Made by a program: the position numbers and the translations under genes. 64,000 bases of DNA, from positions 17,925,756-17,989,755 of the forward strand of contig NC_053141.1 in assembly GCF_016808335.1 (NCBI RefSeq). The letters run 5' to 3'. Shown here in pieces: positions 36,101 to 47,560 of the stretch. How positions within the stretch are numbered: the stretch's first letter is position 1; every line of letters starts with the position of its first letter. The stretch comes from Panicum virgatum (Eukaryota > Streptophyta > Magnoliopsida > Poales > Poaceae). The notes beneath the pieces are model-generated. The model was given only the letters and a program-made list of their open reading frames with translations, ran no database searches and was not told the origin of the DNA.

Positions 36101-36551
36101 CCAATGGATGTCTGATTATGGATCTTTAGTATAATTGGCATCAGTCTATTTGGAAGTTGGCTGGAAAGTATATTGAAGTTGTCGTTTGGAACCTTTTCAC
36201 TTTCTTAGGAGCATTTTTGTGCAAATTTATTTATTTATTTATTTTTTAACATCAAAGTAATACAGAATTCATGTAAAATCAGTGAGAATTATTCATGTTT
36301 TACCATAACTGATGAATAACCATGGTAGTTTTCAGCAATCCTGGTTATAATTTGACAATTGATGTGCTCTTTGATGTCGGTGCTGTTTCTCAGTGCAGTC
36401 CGGTGCTGACCAAGAAATCTAAATGATATTAATTCCTTTGCAGATCACAGTAGATGTCGATAGTGACCCGAGAGCTGCTTATTTTAGGCAGGCTAAGAAT
36501 GGGCTCTACATAAGGATGGCGTTGCTCAAACTTCTACTTGTTGGTCACTGA
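30153..36551 (+). CDS. PYRB: Aspartate carbamoyltransferase, plastid, five exons, 367 aa
   Basis: Catalyses carbamoyl phosphate + L-aspartate to carbamoyl aspartate, the committed step of pyrimidine synthesis, in plastids. Exons: 30153-30597, 31094-31233, 34776-34949, 35041-35277 and 36444-36551, all GT-AG with phase closing at TGA 36549. Residues 1 to about 50 are Ala/Ser/Arg/Pro-rich and acid-poor, like a chloroplast transit peptide. Signature sites: STRTR (111-115) and Lys143 in the SSAAKGE loop, VLRH (162-165), HPTQ (192-195), the aspartate-domain [11 protein letters not shown] start in exon 3, YQTRIQ (284-289) and HPLPR (325-329). All are intact, and length fits plant enzymes. Intron 2 (3.5 kb) carries a LINE in the same orientation. 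A poly(A) signal AATAAA lies at 36655-36660. Start chosen at the ATG that opens the transit peptide; an in-frame ATG 48 codons upstream exists. Confidence 0.95.
31733..34465 (+). pseudogene. LINE endonuclease / reverse transcriptase, broken
   Basis: Encodes the C-terminal part of an apurinic-type endonuclease ([37 protein letters not shown]), then a linker and a full reverse transcriptase. RT landmarks: [42 protein letters not shown] and the catalytic FADD at 33698-33709. A C-terminal region with [17 protein letters not shown] follows and the frame ends at 34465. Two lesions make it non-functional: a frameshift near a T run at about 32350, and a TAG at 32567-32569. The RT part from 32603 on is one intact frame of 620 codons. 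No RNase H domain, as in the RTE clade. Confidence 0.92.
31733..34535 (+). mobile_element. 5'-truncated RTE-type LINE in ATCase intron 2
   Basis: Bounded by a perfect 17 bp target duplication, TATTTGTAAGTTGACTA (31716-31732 and 34536-34552). The 3' end reads CTAGCCTACCCCAACTTG, then a TTG-repeat tail (GTTGTTGTTG) instead of poly(A), as in plant RTE elements. The 5' end starts inside the endonuclease domain, so the copy was truncated on insertion. It lies in the sense direction of the host gene. Confidence 0.93.
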
Positions 36552-37704
36552 CTCTTCTCCTAATGCATGAGGGTGCGCTGCGTCGGAGGGATCAGCAAAT
36601 GTACTAATAATCAGGGGCCCCAATGGAAATTCAAGTTGCCAGTTCTGGGCAGGTAATAAAAGGCTGGATTCTTGCGAGAGTGCAGCAGCCAAGTTTTGCA
36701 TGCCCAATGTTAATGTACAAACGGTGTTTGTAACAAGGCTTTGCTAGCAAGGTTGTTCCTCACATGCTTAGTAGTATTTGCAACAGAATTTACGGGCGCA
36801 GTGATTTTTCGGTAGGATAGTATTGCGGCGCTGCCTCTGAATGTTCGCTTCAGGCTACCAGTCTACTGCTGGCTAATACAGTCCGGGTTTTGGACGTATC
36901 GGACATGTGCTGCGTTTGTGCTAGAGACGGCAAAGCAGTACAGCAAATAAAACTAGCAACTGGTGTTCACTTGGCAGAGTACTACGTACCTGACTGAATC
37001 TGGACCTGCTTGGCACTGCAAATCCTGTTCCCGATTTTGAACTTCATCCATGTAAGCCCAGCGGCACACGAACGACGATGAGCACATCGATGTAAACCCA
37101 ACGCACACCAACGAACTGCTTGTATATGTTTGTTTTGGAATCGTGTATTTTGTTTATTTTTGTAAAAGTCAAACTGTATATAAATATTAGTTTAGATTTT
37201 TTTCATGAAACACAGGCCCAGATGTTCAGATACGATCACTCACCTTTATGATTATTCATACACAATCATATCTGTACGATCACATATGAGAAACTAAGAA
37301 ACTATAAGAAATTAAGATGGCTGATCCTCGAGATTGATCATGGCCTTAAGGGATTTTGCTTTGGGGGTTTGGTTTGTGGGCTGTATGTGTTTGTTTTTTC
37401 AGTATTCGCTCGCGGCCTTTTTGATTGGGCCTAATTTATGGGCTTTTGTTTTGTCGGCCTGATTCATAGTTTATTTGTTCAGTATATGTACTGTTTTGTT
37501 AATTTCAATTTTATGCCTGAGCTATATTATAGCTTCATATGTTCTTAAAATTAACTCGGTATATTTCATACGTACTCAACATATAATTATCTTCAGAGTA
37601 AATTTCTGTTTGTCGAACTTTAACATTCTGAATTATGTAAATGGTGACTTCAAATCGTACATCTGCTATTTTTGTTTTGTTTTGTGTTAAATTGGTTGCA
37701 ACCT
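36552..37704 (+). other. ATCase 3' UTR and intergenic DNA
   Basis: AATAAA at 36655-36660 is the likely poly(A) signal; another AATAAA lies near 36945. Beyond about 37100 the sequence is AT-rich with no recognised feature. Confidence 0.5.
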
Positions 37705-39172
37705 TTTTTTTATTTTTTAAATAAAAGGCAAGAACGTGTCACATCATATACGAAGAAGAAGCATTCGTACATAACGCGCCGAAGCGAACACCACCACCAC
37801 ACAAACAACGCACGCAAACAACGCACCCAACAAAACACTACACCCCCATAAACTGGGAGAGGAAACGAAAGAAGCCGCCGCGAACTGCGCCGTCGTCGCC
37901 AACGCTGTGCCACGCCAAGAGGCGTAGCCCGCTGCAAGCCCGAGCGGCTACCCGAACTCCAGTGGTGTGTCAGCAAAACACTCCCGTCGCAGCACCAATG
38001 AACACAACTTATCCTGGCCACTCTGCGTGGAGGCCTCGCCTCTCCCACCGCCTCACACTCCTCTGCCAAAGACTCAGATATCTGAAGCCGCAAAGAGAGC
38101 ACCACCTCCGCCCAGCCGTCATTGAGCTCACCACAACACCTTGCTCGCCAGCTCAAGTCCTCCAGCACCCATGGGCCCTCTGCACCTTCCTGCTAACACG
38201 GACCGTGCGCATATCCTGCAGCACACAGGCGAAACTACCGACCAAACCTCCACCTCCACCACCATTACCACAAGCCATACCGGGTCTCCAGATGCGATGC
38301 CTCCAACGAGGGCACGACGCCACGGCGCCGCCGTCGCACGTCCATAGAGGGACAAGGTTTTCACTCCGAGAGCCCCGCGCTGCAGAGAACATGGTGCCTC
38401 GGCATGGTGCCCCCAGCAGGGAAAACGACGCCCCCACCATGCCCAATGACAACACATCAGTGAAGGCTTTCGCACGACTCAACACCATGCCTGCCGCACA
38501 CACATGGCCATGGCAGTAGCCTGCTCCCCGTCTTTTCTGCACCGCCTCTACCGGAAGAAGCCCGGCGCAGCCCGAAAGCACCACCTCGGCGCCACCAGCA
38601 AGCACCAGCCAGCCCCACCACCAAGATGGCGTCGGACCAGCATCGCCGATGAGGAGAGGAGAAGGGGAGCACCAACCTATCACAACAGTAACCGTCGCCT
38701 GCGCACCGCACACCCCCAGCCCCACCATCTCCCGGCCATCATGGCCAAGGACGGTAGACACCGGAGACCCGGCCACAGCCACCGCCGCCACCCCGCGCCC
38801 CGCACCGGCCGCCGCTACAGCCACCGACCCGCGGCAGCCTCAGCCGCCACCGGCGCCGCCCGTGCTCTCCGAAGCCGCCCTTCCAACCCACCAATGCGCG
38901 CCCCCGCCGCGCAGGCCCCCGATCCGGCCAGGGCGGCGCCGGATCTGTGGCACAGTGCCGCTACCGCTGCCGGCCCGCGCCGAGGAGCCCTCGAGATCTC
39001 GCCGCCCGCGCTCCTCCACGGGGGAAGCCTCGCCGCCGCCCTCCTCGAGGCCCACAGGACTTCCGGCGGCCCCTCCGGCAGCGGCGAGGTGGAGGAGGGA
39101 GGGGGAAGGGAGGAGCGGCGGCGGCGCTAGGGATCCGCTGGAGCCGCCTGGGGGGGGGGGGAGCGGCTCAAC
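37705..39172 (-). mobile_element. Possible non-LTR retroelement with A-rich tail
   Basis: Read on the minus strand, a very GC-rich start (near 39172, with a C run) passes through a leader-like region without a clear long protein. It ends in TTTAAAAAATAAAAAAAA at 37705, an A-rich tail. AGGTTG occurs at both outer borders, which could be a short target duplication. Frames on both strands are Pro/Ala/Arg-rich composition effects. A composite or captured sequence is the alternative. Confidence 0.35.
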
Positions 39173-40294
39173 CTAAAAATTACCAAGCTTGTTAATCATT
39201 TGAAAAATCGACTACAATCTGGAATCTTTTAGCTATCTACACATTGCCTAGTGTGCCAACGAAGCACTGATTTTAGGATTTACAAAAACTAGTAGCGCCA
39301 CATGAAAGTGAAACGAACTCATACTGTCACACATGACATCTAGGTTGACCCTTTCCCTTTTTGGCTGATGGGTAAGAGTTGAATGAGCCCATCTGAATTC
39401 TGAAGCCTGGCGATAGAAGAAGATTCCTGGTCAGCATGCTGACAGATTGACGCAGCCAAAACCGTCCGACACACACCATTCATGCCTTTACACAGAATAC
39501 CCCATCAGGATCATGCTATTGCTCCCGTTTTTCTTTTTCAAGGACGGTGTTGCCATTTTTTTCAACGTACCTCAGGCCTGGTGGCAGGTTTTCAACGTAG
39601 TCCCTCTGTTTCTACATGCAAATGGTACTACGGTACAATACGCACAAATCAAACTTCGATTTGGACATGAATTGTAAAAAAATATATAGTTTAATGTGTA
39701 GAAATGGCAGTACTAACTTCACCAAAACTAATTTCTTACACTTCAGTTTTTAAAATATACGACATTTAGTACACAGAGAATAGCTTAATTAGCTTGATCT
39801 AAATGTCATATAATTCAGCAAACGGGTGGAATATATGCTTTCTTATATCCCCAGTAGCCACTGTAACTGGGTTTAGACAAAAGTGTCATCCAGTCCTGAA
39901 TTATGTCAGTTTCATAAATGACGATTCTAACGCCCAAAAAGAAACCCAGAAGCTATGAAACTGACAATGTGGTTCCAGTAAGCACCAGTTCTTGTTTTAT
40001 CCAACAAAAGCAACCTAAACAATTTTGCCAACCTCACTTCTTCTATCAACATATCACTGCAGGTTCCTTTATCTGTTCGTTGACAGAAAGATGCCACAGC
40101 AGCATTTCCTAGAACCTTGCGTTTTTACATGCATTTATTTTATACCTTACATCTTACTACGAATTCCTTACACGATGCTTTGATCCAGTTTTATGCAGAC
40201 GTCACAAATCCTGAACCAACTCTAGAGTCTAGACACAACTCCTATCACCTCTCTACCTTAACATTCACAGCTTCTTCTTCTTGACTCCACGCTT
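39173..40294. other. Intergenic DNA downstream of the MYB gene
   Basis: Nothing recognised apart from the probable 3' UTR of the minus-strand MYB gene. A minus-strand AATAAA lies about 40134-40140. Confidence 0.4.
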
Positions 40295-41482
40295 TCAAAT
40301 GTCGTAAACAGATGTGTAGTCCTGGAACACCGCGTTCGTTGTTTCAGGGGCGAAGTCCCAGCAGCCCACAGGCGACTTCCCCTGGTCGTCGTAGCTCCAC
40401 CAGTCCACGCCCCCTTGCTGCACGCCGCCGTCGACCGCGCCGGCGGCCTTCCCTGATCCGTTCCCCTCGCCGTAGAGCAGTTCTTCAAGCCCGGCCTCCA
40501 TGCTGATCACGTTCGAGTTCTCCGCGCTCGACGGCGAGCCGAGGCCGCCGTCCAGCTGCTGCGCGCTCATCAGGTGCTCGTTCATGGAGCTGGACCGCCC
40601 TGCTTGCTCGGCCACCGTCACCGTGCTGCTGTTGCTGTTGAAGCTGTTGTTGCTCAGGGTGGCGGCCCTGCTGCAGCCAGTGCCAGGCCACACCAAGGGG
40701 TTGTGGTGGGCGGCGCCGAGAGGGCTCTGCAGCTCCTGCAGCTGCATGCAGAGCTGGATCCTCTCCATGGCCGACGCGCTCAGAGCCCGCTCGCCGGCGT
40801 CGTTCATGTTCTCGGCGGACGTCTCGCTCGTGGCGGCAGTGGCGGCGGCGCTCTGGCGGTCCTTGCGCCGGCCGAGGAGCCTCTTCTTCAGCTTGGTGTT
40901 CCAGTAGTTCTTGACATCGTTGTCAGTCCTCCCCGGCAGCTGCGCGGCAATGATTGACCACCTGGCCATGTTGAGCACAGAATGGTTAGCAACTCATTAG
41001 CATATGGAGCTGAGGTTCAGTGAGTCCAGTTGTTGTAAAGAGAGAGGGAGTGGGTAACAGGGTCTGTCTCTACCTGCTCCCTATGCTAATGTAGAGGCTG
41101 CAGATGATGCTGTCCTCCTCTGGGGTGAAGTCCCCATGCTTGATGTTTGGCCTCAGGTAGTTGAGCCACCTCAGCCTGCAGCTCTTGCCACACCTCTTCA
41201 GCCCTGCAGTAGTTTCCATGAATCATTATCAGTCACATGAGATGAGAAAATAATCAAACGAACTTAAATAAACTGAAAAGGAAGTATGAGACATGCCTGA
41301 AAAATGCATGGATGGATAGATGAGCAAGAGTTGGTTCGTTCATTACCTATCTTGTGTGGCAGCGCAATCCAGTTGCCCCCGGTGCCATGCTCCTCGATGT
41401 AGTTCTTGAGCATCGCGTCCTCCTCCGGCGACCATGGCCCCTTCTTCACCGTCGCCTTGTCGCAGCAGGGTGCTCTTCCCAT
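40295..41482 (-). CDS. R2R3-MYB transcription factor, RAX/MYB36 group, 310 aa
   Basis: A nuclear DNA-binding regulator. Exons on the minus strand: 41482-41347, 41203-41074 and 40961-40295, GT-AG junctions, phase closing at TGA 40297-40295. R2 (about residues 14-62) has Trp17, Trp38 and Trp58; R3 (about 67-115) has Phe71, Trp90 and Trp109, the standard plant pattern. The TGGNWIALP insertion in R2 and [17 protein letters not shown] mark subgroup 14 (RAX1/2/3, MYB36, MYB68, MYB84), which governs axillary meristem formation or endodermal Casparian strip differentiation. The C-terminal half is Ser/Asn/Gln-rich with acidic patches and is poorly conserved; a LEELLYGEG segment lies near residues 255-265. 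The two introns interrupt the codons for Gly46 and Arg89, the usual R2R3 positions. Which paralogue it is needs a tree. Confidence 0.93.
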
Positions 41483-41618
41483 CTCTCTCTCTCTTTCTGC
41501 TCTCTGCTACTCTCCTGAGTCTTGGTCTCTCTTTCTCTAGCTCTGTCTGTCTACCTGTGTGTAGGAGGTGTGCTCGTGAGGAGCTGCTGGTTTGGTCATG
41601 GGGTGGTATGTGCCCAGG

Positions 41619-41625
41619 ATTTATA
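41619..41625 (-). promoter_or_regulatory. TATA box of the MYB gene
   Basis: TATAAAT on the minus strand, about 137 bp upstream of the ATG. It is followed by a GA-rich leader (GAGAGAGA at about 41484-41492). Confidence 0.65.
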
Positions 41626-41629
41626 GGAG

Positions 41630-43708
41630 CAGGCGAGAGGGCTTAAAAAAGTACGGATATGGTTTGACCTTGATGCTGACACAAGCTTTTGTTCCGGCGT
41701 ACTTTGGAGAGTGCTTTTTGTTTCCCTGGCCACCCTACGCTACTAGTATATTGCCCTGCTGTGCTGCAGAAAGGCGTACTGCTATGATCTGTGTTTTGCT
41801 GAACTTCTGTGCCATGCATCCTGCTTTCTGAAACATGGATTGGTGTCTCAGCAACACTTTGTTACCTAACAATTTCAGCTGAATCCTGAATATGCTTCAA
41901 TGAAATTATTTCTTCAAAAGACCATTCTTGATTTAAGTTATTTGAACAAGTTAGTGTTTAATTTTTTTGGCAACTGTCTAATGACTATCTTGAGTTGTTT
42001 TTTCAGTGGCAAAAATTGTGGGAGAATCGATGGTAACTGGCTGGTTCTTGCCTTACTAGTAGAACTTCAACCCCAGTTCAGTAGAAACCTGTAGTCGGTG
42101 AATCATTTTTTTTTCTCAAGTTGTACTATGTTTACAAATACATTAGGATTTAGCATAGATGAGGAGTGCACGAGCCACGATGAACAGTTAGTACTCTGCA
42201 GTCACCATAACTTGATGACCTGTGCATAGAGATGTAGTGACTAGTGACTGGCGAACCATGTAGAGGACGAAGCTGGTACACCACCTGTACGTTGAAACTG
42301 GGGGCAACTGCTGTGAACATAGTTAAATTTAGCTACGATTTAGGGTCTGAGTAGTAGAATGGCGCCTTTACTGAATCAACGAAACGTGTCACGGATAAGA
42401 GCGTAATGCAATGTGCAATTTTAGTTCTTGTCTTCATCCATCCATTAGATTCACTGTCATGAGATAAGCATGGCTGACATTGACTTTGGGTTAATCATCG
42501 GATATGATGAAAACCAGAGGGCTCAAGCAGAGCTAAAAGAACCCAGCTTATTGGTCAGTCTATAAGGTCCTTAAAGGTTCAAGTTGAACCATGCATTACA
42601 TTTCGGTCGAAAGCAGCATTTTAAACCAAAATTCTGCTTTCGACGGAATGGGTGAAATCTTCCCGGTAACCATCAGTAAGCACCTCATCAGGTTCCACGG
42701 TGTGTCAATTCCGGACCTGAATAGTCTGCACACACACAATTTCGAGCTGTACTGGACAAACAAATCAAGTCTCCATACAGCGTCATCAAGGTTCCTCTCA
42801 AATTGGTAAGGGAATACCATCACCAATAATTCGAGTACCAGTACTTTGACAGCAAGTGTACCCTACGATGCCGCGTACAGCGTACCGGAGGTAACACGGT
42901 CAGGATGACCAGTCCAGGTCCTTCCATTCAGTTACGGCTGTACTGTGAATCCCAAGTCAAGAACCCTAACTTAGGGTGGACCATGCGGGAAGGAAGGAGA
43001 TGCATCACCAAACCAACGTTGGGGGATCCGCTAGCTAGGCTGACCTGCCAAAAGTCCATGGGCAGTTGCAACTGAAAATGCAGCAGTATCCTGGACGCAT
43101 GGTGTCATCCGTTTTGACCCTCAAGACTTGTTCATCCCAGAGAGGCGTATGACCTCACAGTTTGCATAGTTTTTTTTTTGGTCATGTTAAAAATTATGTG
43201 TAAAACCCTCACAGTTTTGATGGATGGATGAATATGACATGACCTGCTTAAGGGCATGTTAGAAATGTACTTAGGTTAACATGATTTTCAAAGAATTTCA
43301 CAGGAAATCAGCATGAGTTATGCAGTTCAAAATTTGGCATTAAACGCTGGGGCAACGAAGGTGTTAAAACATCAATTGGCAATGAGGATCAAGTAGGTTG
43401 TTTTTGGAGCATGCATCTTTTTGTTTCATATTACCAGATCATTGACCTTTCGCGGTTTCTGCTTGCACTTTTTGTTTGCACAATGAGGGACCTTGCATCT
43501 TGGGGTGGTTGGTTTTAGATTGATTCTTAGAATATTGTGATTAACCACAACTTGGATAGATTATGATAATGATGCCCGTTCAATTCAATTTGATGAGAAT
43601 ATAATTAAGCTGCACAAAGAGAACTGATTGATCAACGGGGAAGAAGCAGCTCCCAGAACAATCCAGCTGATCTGTTAGTCGTGGAACCAACTAAACCATG
43701 AGTGCTAC
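41630..43708. other. Upstream MYB region and intergenic DNA
   Basis: Likely holds distal regulatory sequence of the MYB gene. No coding frame, terminal repeats or RNA genes recognised. Confidence 0.4.
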
Positions 43709-43711
43709 TTA

Positions 43712-44017
43712 GAGCAACTCCAGCAGAGCCTCTATTTGGGTGACTAAACCCACATTTTAGTTATTTTGCTCAAATTTCCATCTCCAGTAGGGCCTCTATT
43801 TGGATGACTAAAATGAGGAGGTGACTAAATTTCCTCTCCCACCTCCTTAATTTGGTCACTCTCTACTTAGGCTACCAAAAGTAAGACCCACTATTTTTTA
43901 GTCTATTTAGTCGGTGCTGCTGGAGTAGAGACTACATTTTGAGTGACTAAACTTGAAAAGTAGGTGAGTAAAATGAGTTTTAGTCACTCAAATTTAGTCA
44001 CTCCACTGGAGTTGCTC
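43712..44017. mobile_element. Tourist-type MITE, 306 bp
   Basis: The left end GAGCAACTCCAGCAGAGCC matches the inverted right end GAGCAACTCCAGTGGAGTG. Flanking TTA duplicates lie at 43709-43711 and 44018-44020. The interior repeats TTTAGTCACT / AGTGACTAAA words in both orientations. Canonical PIF/Harbinger-type MITE. Confidence 0.85.
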
Positions 44018-44020
44018 TTA

Positions 44021-45269
44021 GGAAACATGCAGACAAACCAGCAGTTTTGTTTTAAAAAGCTGAGTCTTAAGTTTTGCAAGAATTTGGATTCTCGTGCGCA
44101 CCGGTAAAATAATTTTTTTAATAATTATCAAATCTTTGGTGCAGAAGTTCCACAACCATCCAGTATTTATTATGAAGGTTTCAGCTGCAAGAGAATAGAT
44201 CACGAGTCACATTTTCTGGTCTTCTGATTCTTCATTTCCCCTTCCGTATGCTCAAGGACAGTACACGTACCCGTATGTATACTCAAACGTTTGAGCTACC
44301 AGCACTGGCTGCCTTATTAATTGGAAGCATGTACACTTGTTCTGCATACCGTCTTGTCAGGATCTTCCTTGGTCAGAGCGAAGCAGGTCTGGGAAATTAC
44401 ATCCGAACGAGTACACTTTTGACTTGCAGGATGAGAAGTTGTTGCAGCTTCCTTCAGTGTCCATGCATGATGCATATAGTATACCGGTCTGGTCAAATGA
44501 TTAAGCAGAAACAATGAAGCTCAAGATGTAGTAGAATGCTACACATTGGAGTAGATGCATGTTTACTAGTTACTACCATCAGGAACATAATGCAGCTTGC
44601 ACACATCTCAGTGGTGTTAGTTGCTCTTGCACAGGATAAGAGTAAGATGTATATCCAAGATGCCTGCTGTCCTAAAAGAAGTAGCATCACTAAGCAAACT
44701 GTGCCCTAAACAAAATATCAAAAGGTTAGACAGAAAGGTGGCAATTAGTGGTGCATCCCATTGAAAATCCATGTTTAGGAAACATTTTAAAAAGATTGCA
44801 CGGCCAAGTTGCTATTGTGCTAGCTCAAAAGAACAGATATGTTAGTAGAAGGCATGGAGTATCACAAGTCTTCCAGGTGCCTCCAAGCAGAAGCTGGCTG
44901 TATGATCTGACACCATGGAGTAGACTCACCTAAACAACTTACAAAATAAGGGCATTAGACCTTCACAAGTCTCATGATCAGTGAAATTAAGTAATGCAGT
45001 GCTGCTTATTTTTAAGGATTCTTTGGATAAGGTGAGTTGACCATATTATTCAGGGATCTCAGGAGTAAGATAAAGCTTTGTAGTGGTCTTGGTAGTGAAC
45101 TGGTGATCAAGTAAACTTCATGACTTTTAATATCTCAGTGCAATTAACTCATTTTTTGTTCTATGAAGAATATTATGTACACTAATTATATCCACGCCTT
45201 TTGACTAGTGTTTTCTTCTCCATTCTTTAGTCATGGGTGCCAAAAAAGTAATTGTACTTGCACCCGTGG
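44021..45269. other. Intergenic DNA, nothing recognised
   Basis: AT-rich, with only short frames lacking domains. No repeats with clear ends. Confidence 0.4.
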
Positions 45270-45400
45270 ATAGACCATGACGTAATCCTGGATTTATTCT
45301 GACAGAGCTTCTTAACTAATTTTATGCCATTGAGGGGGGGAAAATAGTACCACTGCACAAAGCATCGACAGCTGTTTTGCACATTCTTGCAAATAACATA
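45270..45400 (+). repeat. Dispersed direct repeat, copy 1
   Basis: Shares TAGACCATGACNTAATC, AGTACCACTGCACAAAG and GACAGC..TTTTGCA in the same order with 46191-46330. The copies are diverged by substitutions and small gaps. Origin unknown. Confidence 0.6.
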
Positions 45401-46091
45401 GTAGTTGCAACAGAGAATTCGAGTGTTGTATACAAAGAATTCTTTTCAGAATGTAGTGCTGAATTATTGAAAACTCGATTTATATTGAATGAAGTGATTG
45501 CTAATTTTTCAAAAGTGGTACAAGTGAGAAAATTACAGGTTACTTGGTCTTTGGGAGAAAGTAAATAAGCACTTTACATAGCTGATTTGTATGAGAGGCT
45601 TAGTGTTGCACAATGTTCAGTGACGTACACAAAGATTCTTGAAAAATTCATCTAATTTATGTGATATGAGTTCCGTTGTTCCAAAAGGTGCTCGGAAAGG
45701 GTGAAAATTAACGCATCATGAGCTGGGGTTATTACAAAGTGAGTAAGCATTTCAAACACATGCTGTTCTGCAGCCAATTAGCCACAACCTGTGGCTTAAC
45801 AAGTTGGTACAAGTATCCGGATACAGCCCAAGAAAGACTGAGGCTCCCTGCTATATATAGTCTGCCCTGCGTTGTCGCCCTTCTACCTCCATGGTGCCTT
45901 GTTTTACTCCAATGTCTCGTCATGGCCATGACTTCGTGTGTGTTTCTTTCGTACGGCACTGCAGCTCTGCAGTAACGATGTTTCTATACCCAGGCTGCAG
46001 TGGTGGATTCAGAATAATTCTTAGGGGGTTTTCATGCACATCTAGACAATTTCAGTCTCTCCTCGTAGTGCATCCATAGCAAAATATTGTG
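45401..46091. other. Intergenic DNA between the two direct repeats
   Basis: No gene or bounded element recognised. A GTGGATTCAG..TTAGGGGG segment near 46003-46030 resembles a common plant repeat but has no definable ends. Confidence 0.3.
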
Positions 46092-46127
46092 TGTATGTGT
46101 GTGTGTGTGTGTGTGGGGGGGGGGGGC
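46092..46127 (+). repeat. TG microsatellite followed by a G run
   Basis: TGTGTATGTGTGTGTGTG, continuing as TG repeats, passes directly into a run of about ten G. Likely length-variable. Confidence 0.9.
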
Positions 46128-46190
46128 TTAGTGGGGCTCCGTGCAGTTACTCATTGTGTCTAGTGTGTTCTTCTTCATTATCTCCCGTCA

Positions 46191-46330
46191 ATAGACCATG
46201 ACATAATCTCGGATTTCTCCGCACTTATTTCTTTAACAAATTTGATTTGATGTTATTTGAGGGAAAACATAGTACCACTGCACAAAGGTTTGACAGCTTT
46301 TTTGCATTCTGCACATTTGTTGGCAACAGT
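46191..46330 (+). repeat. Dispersed direct repeat, copy 2
   Basis: Second copy of the 45270-45400 sequence, about 0.9 kb away in the same orientation. Confidence 0.6.
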
Positions 46331-46429
46331 ACTGAGGACGAATCATGGTCATCCTTGGATGATGAGTGACAATGTTGTGTGGATTTGATGTATATCTTGG
46401 TTCGTGATGTGCATATGTAAGATGCAACA

Positions 46430-47560
46430 TGATGGCTGATAACATACGGTGAAGGTCAAACAAAAAGTTCATGCCGATGAACCGAGGGTAGGCTTGGACT
46501 GAGAGACCTAAGCAGTTCGGGCAGAGTCATGGGTGATCCACATGATGCACGGAAGAGCAAGAGTACAGGAACATGATGAAGACAATTTTGGTCAAGTCAA
46601 GGAGTAAGGTGGTGAAAAGTTTTGAGTAGGCTGCCCGTGCGGTGGGAGTATGAAAGATTGGAAGGCATCGTTGCACTTGGTTGAGGCTCGATACGCGTTG
46701 ACATCGGGGTTGCGTGGCGACCAAGTGGAGATGGAAGGTTTGGGTGGTTTGGGCCTCAAACCAGCGTGCAGGCATGTTTTCTGGTTTGGACCTTACAACC
46801 GGGGGCGCGTCCGGTGCGGCCGGATTGCGGTGACTGAGGCCACATGATGTCATTGCGAAACTTGTATCAAGGCGAAATAAAAGTCGTGAAGGCAGCGTGT
46901 CCGTCTGGTGCTCAAGAGAAAAAATTTGATGATTTTACCTGTGGAGGGTATTTTGGTTGTGTGCTTAATGAAAGGGCATTTTTAGTCACTTGCCAACCGT
47001 CTATATAGAGAGTGGGCTGGTTTGGAAACCATCTCTTTGGGGAGGTCCTGTCATTTGTTGGTGTGAGAGTTTTGGGTAAGGTTAGAGAGGAAGAGAGGAG
47101 TGGCACTTTGTTTGCCATTTGTGCTATCCATGCTTTGAGTGATGTTAGGAGTGACTTATAACCGGATATTGTGAAGTAATCCAAAGATCAAAATTGTGTC
47201 ATTTGTTTCATCCGGAGTGTTTTTCTTTCTCTCTATTTTTAGGTGGTTTTCGGTCTCTATCCATGCTTTGAGTGATGTTAAGAGTGACTTTTCTCTGTCT
47301 ATGCAATTTGGGTCGGATTTCTGAGGGGTTTCGGCGCTAGGACATGTGAGCAAGTTTAGGATGCTCCCCTATCAAATCTTTAACCGAGCACCTCGAATTT
47401 CTTAGGGCTCCCAGGATTTTGTGAAATTGGAGTTAAAGTTCAATCTTCTTGAGTGTTTTCGGTTGGAGTGGATTGCATATGATCTAGCGAGGCTGTAGTA
47501 CGAATCGCGTCTCAATCCGTTGTGCCTTGAAAAGAGTATCTTTGAATTCAAGTTTCAGAA
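46430..47560 (+). mobile_element. LTR-like sequence, limits unclear
   Basis: The composition and words (GGTCAAGTCAAGGAG, CCGGTGCGGCCGG, TATATAGAGAG near 47002, then a T/G-rich downstream part) resemble the body of a grass LTR, but I cannot identify both ends or a TSD. It contains a 33 bp direct repeat (CTATCCATGCTTTGAGTGAT ...) at about 47124 and 47257. Confidence 0.3.

Noticed and set aside
37962..39195. Long Pro/Ala/Arg-rich frames on both strands
   Set aside because: Both strands are open in several registers and show no domains, which indicates GC-rich composition rather than genes.
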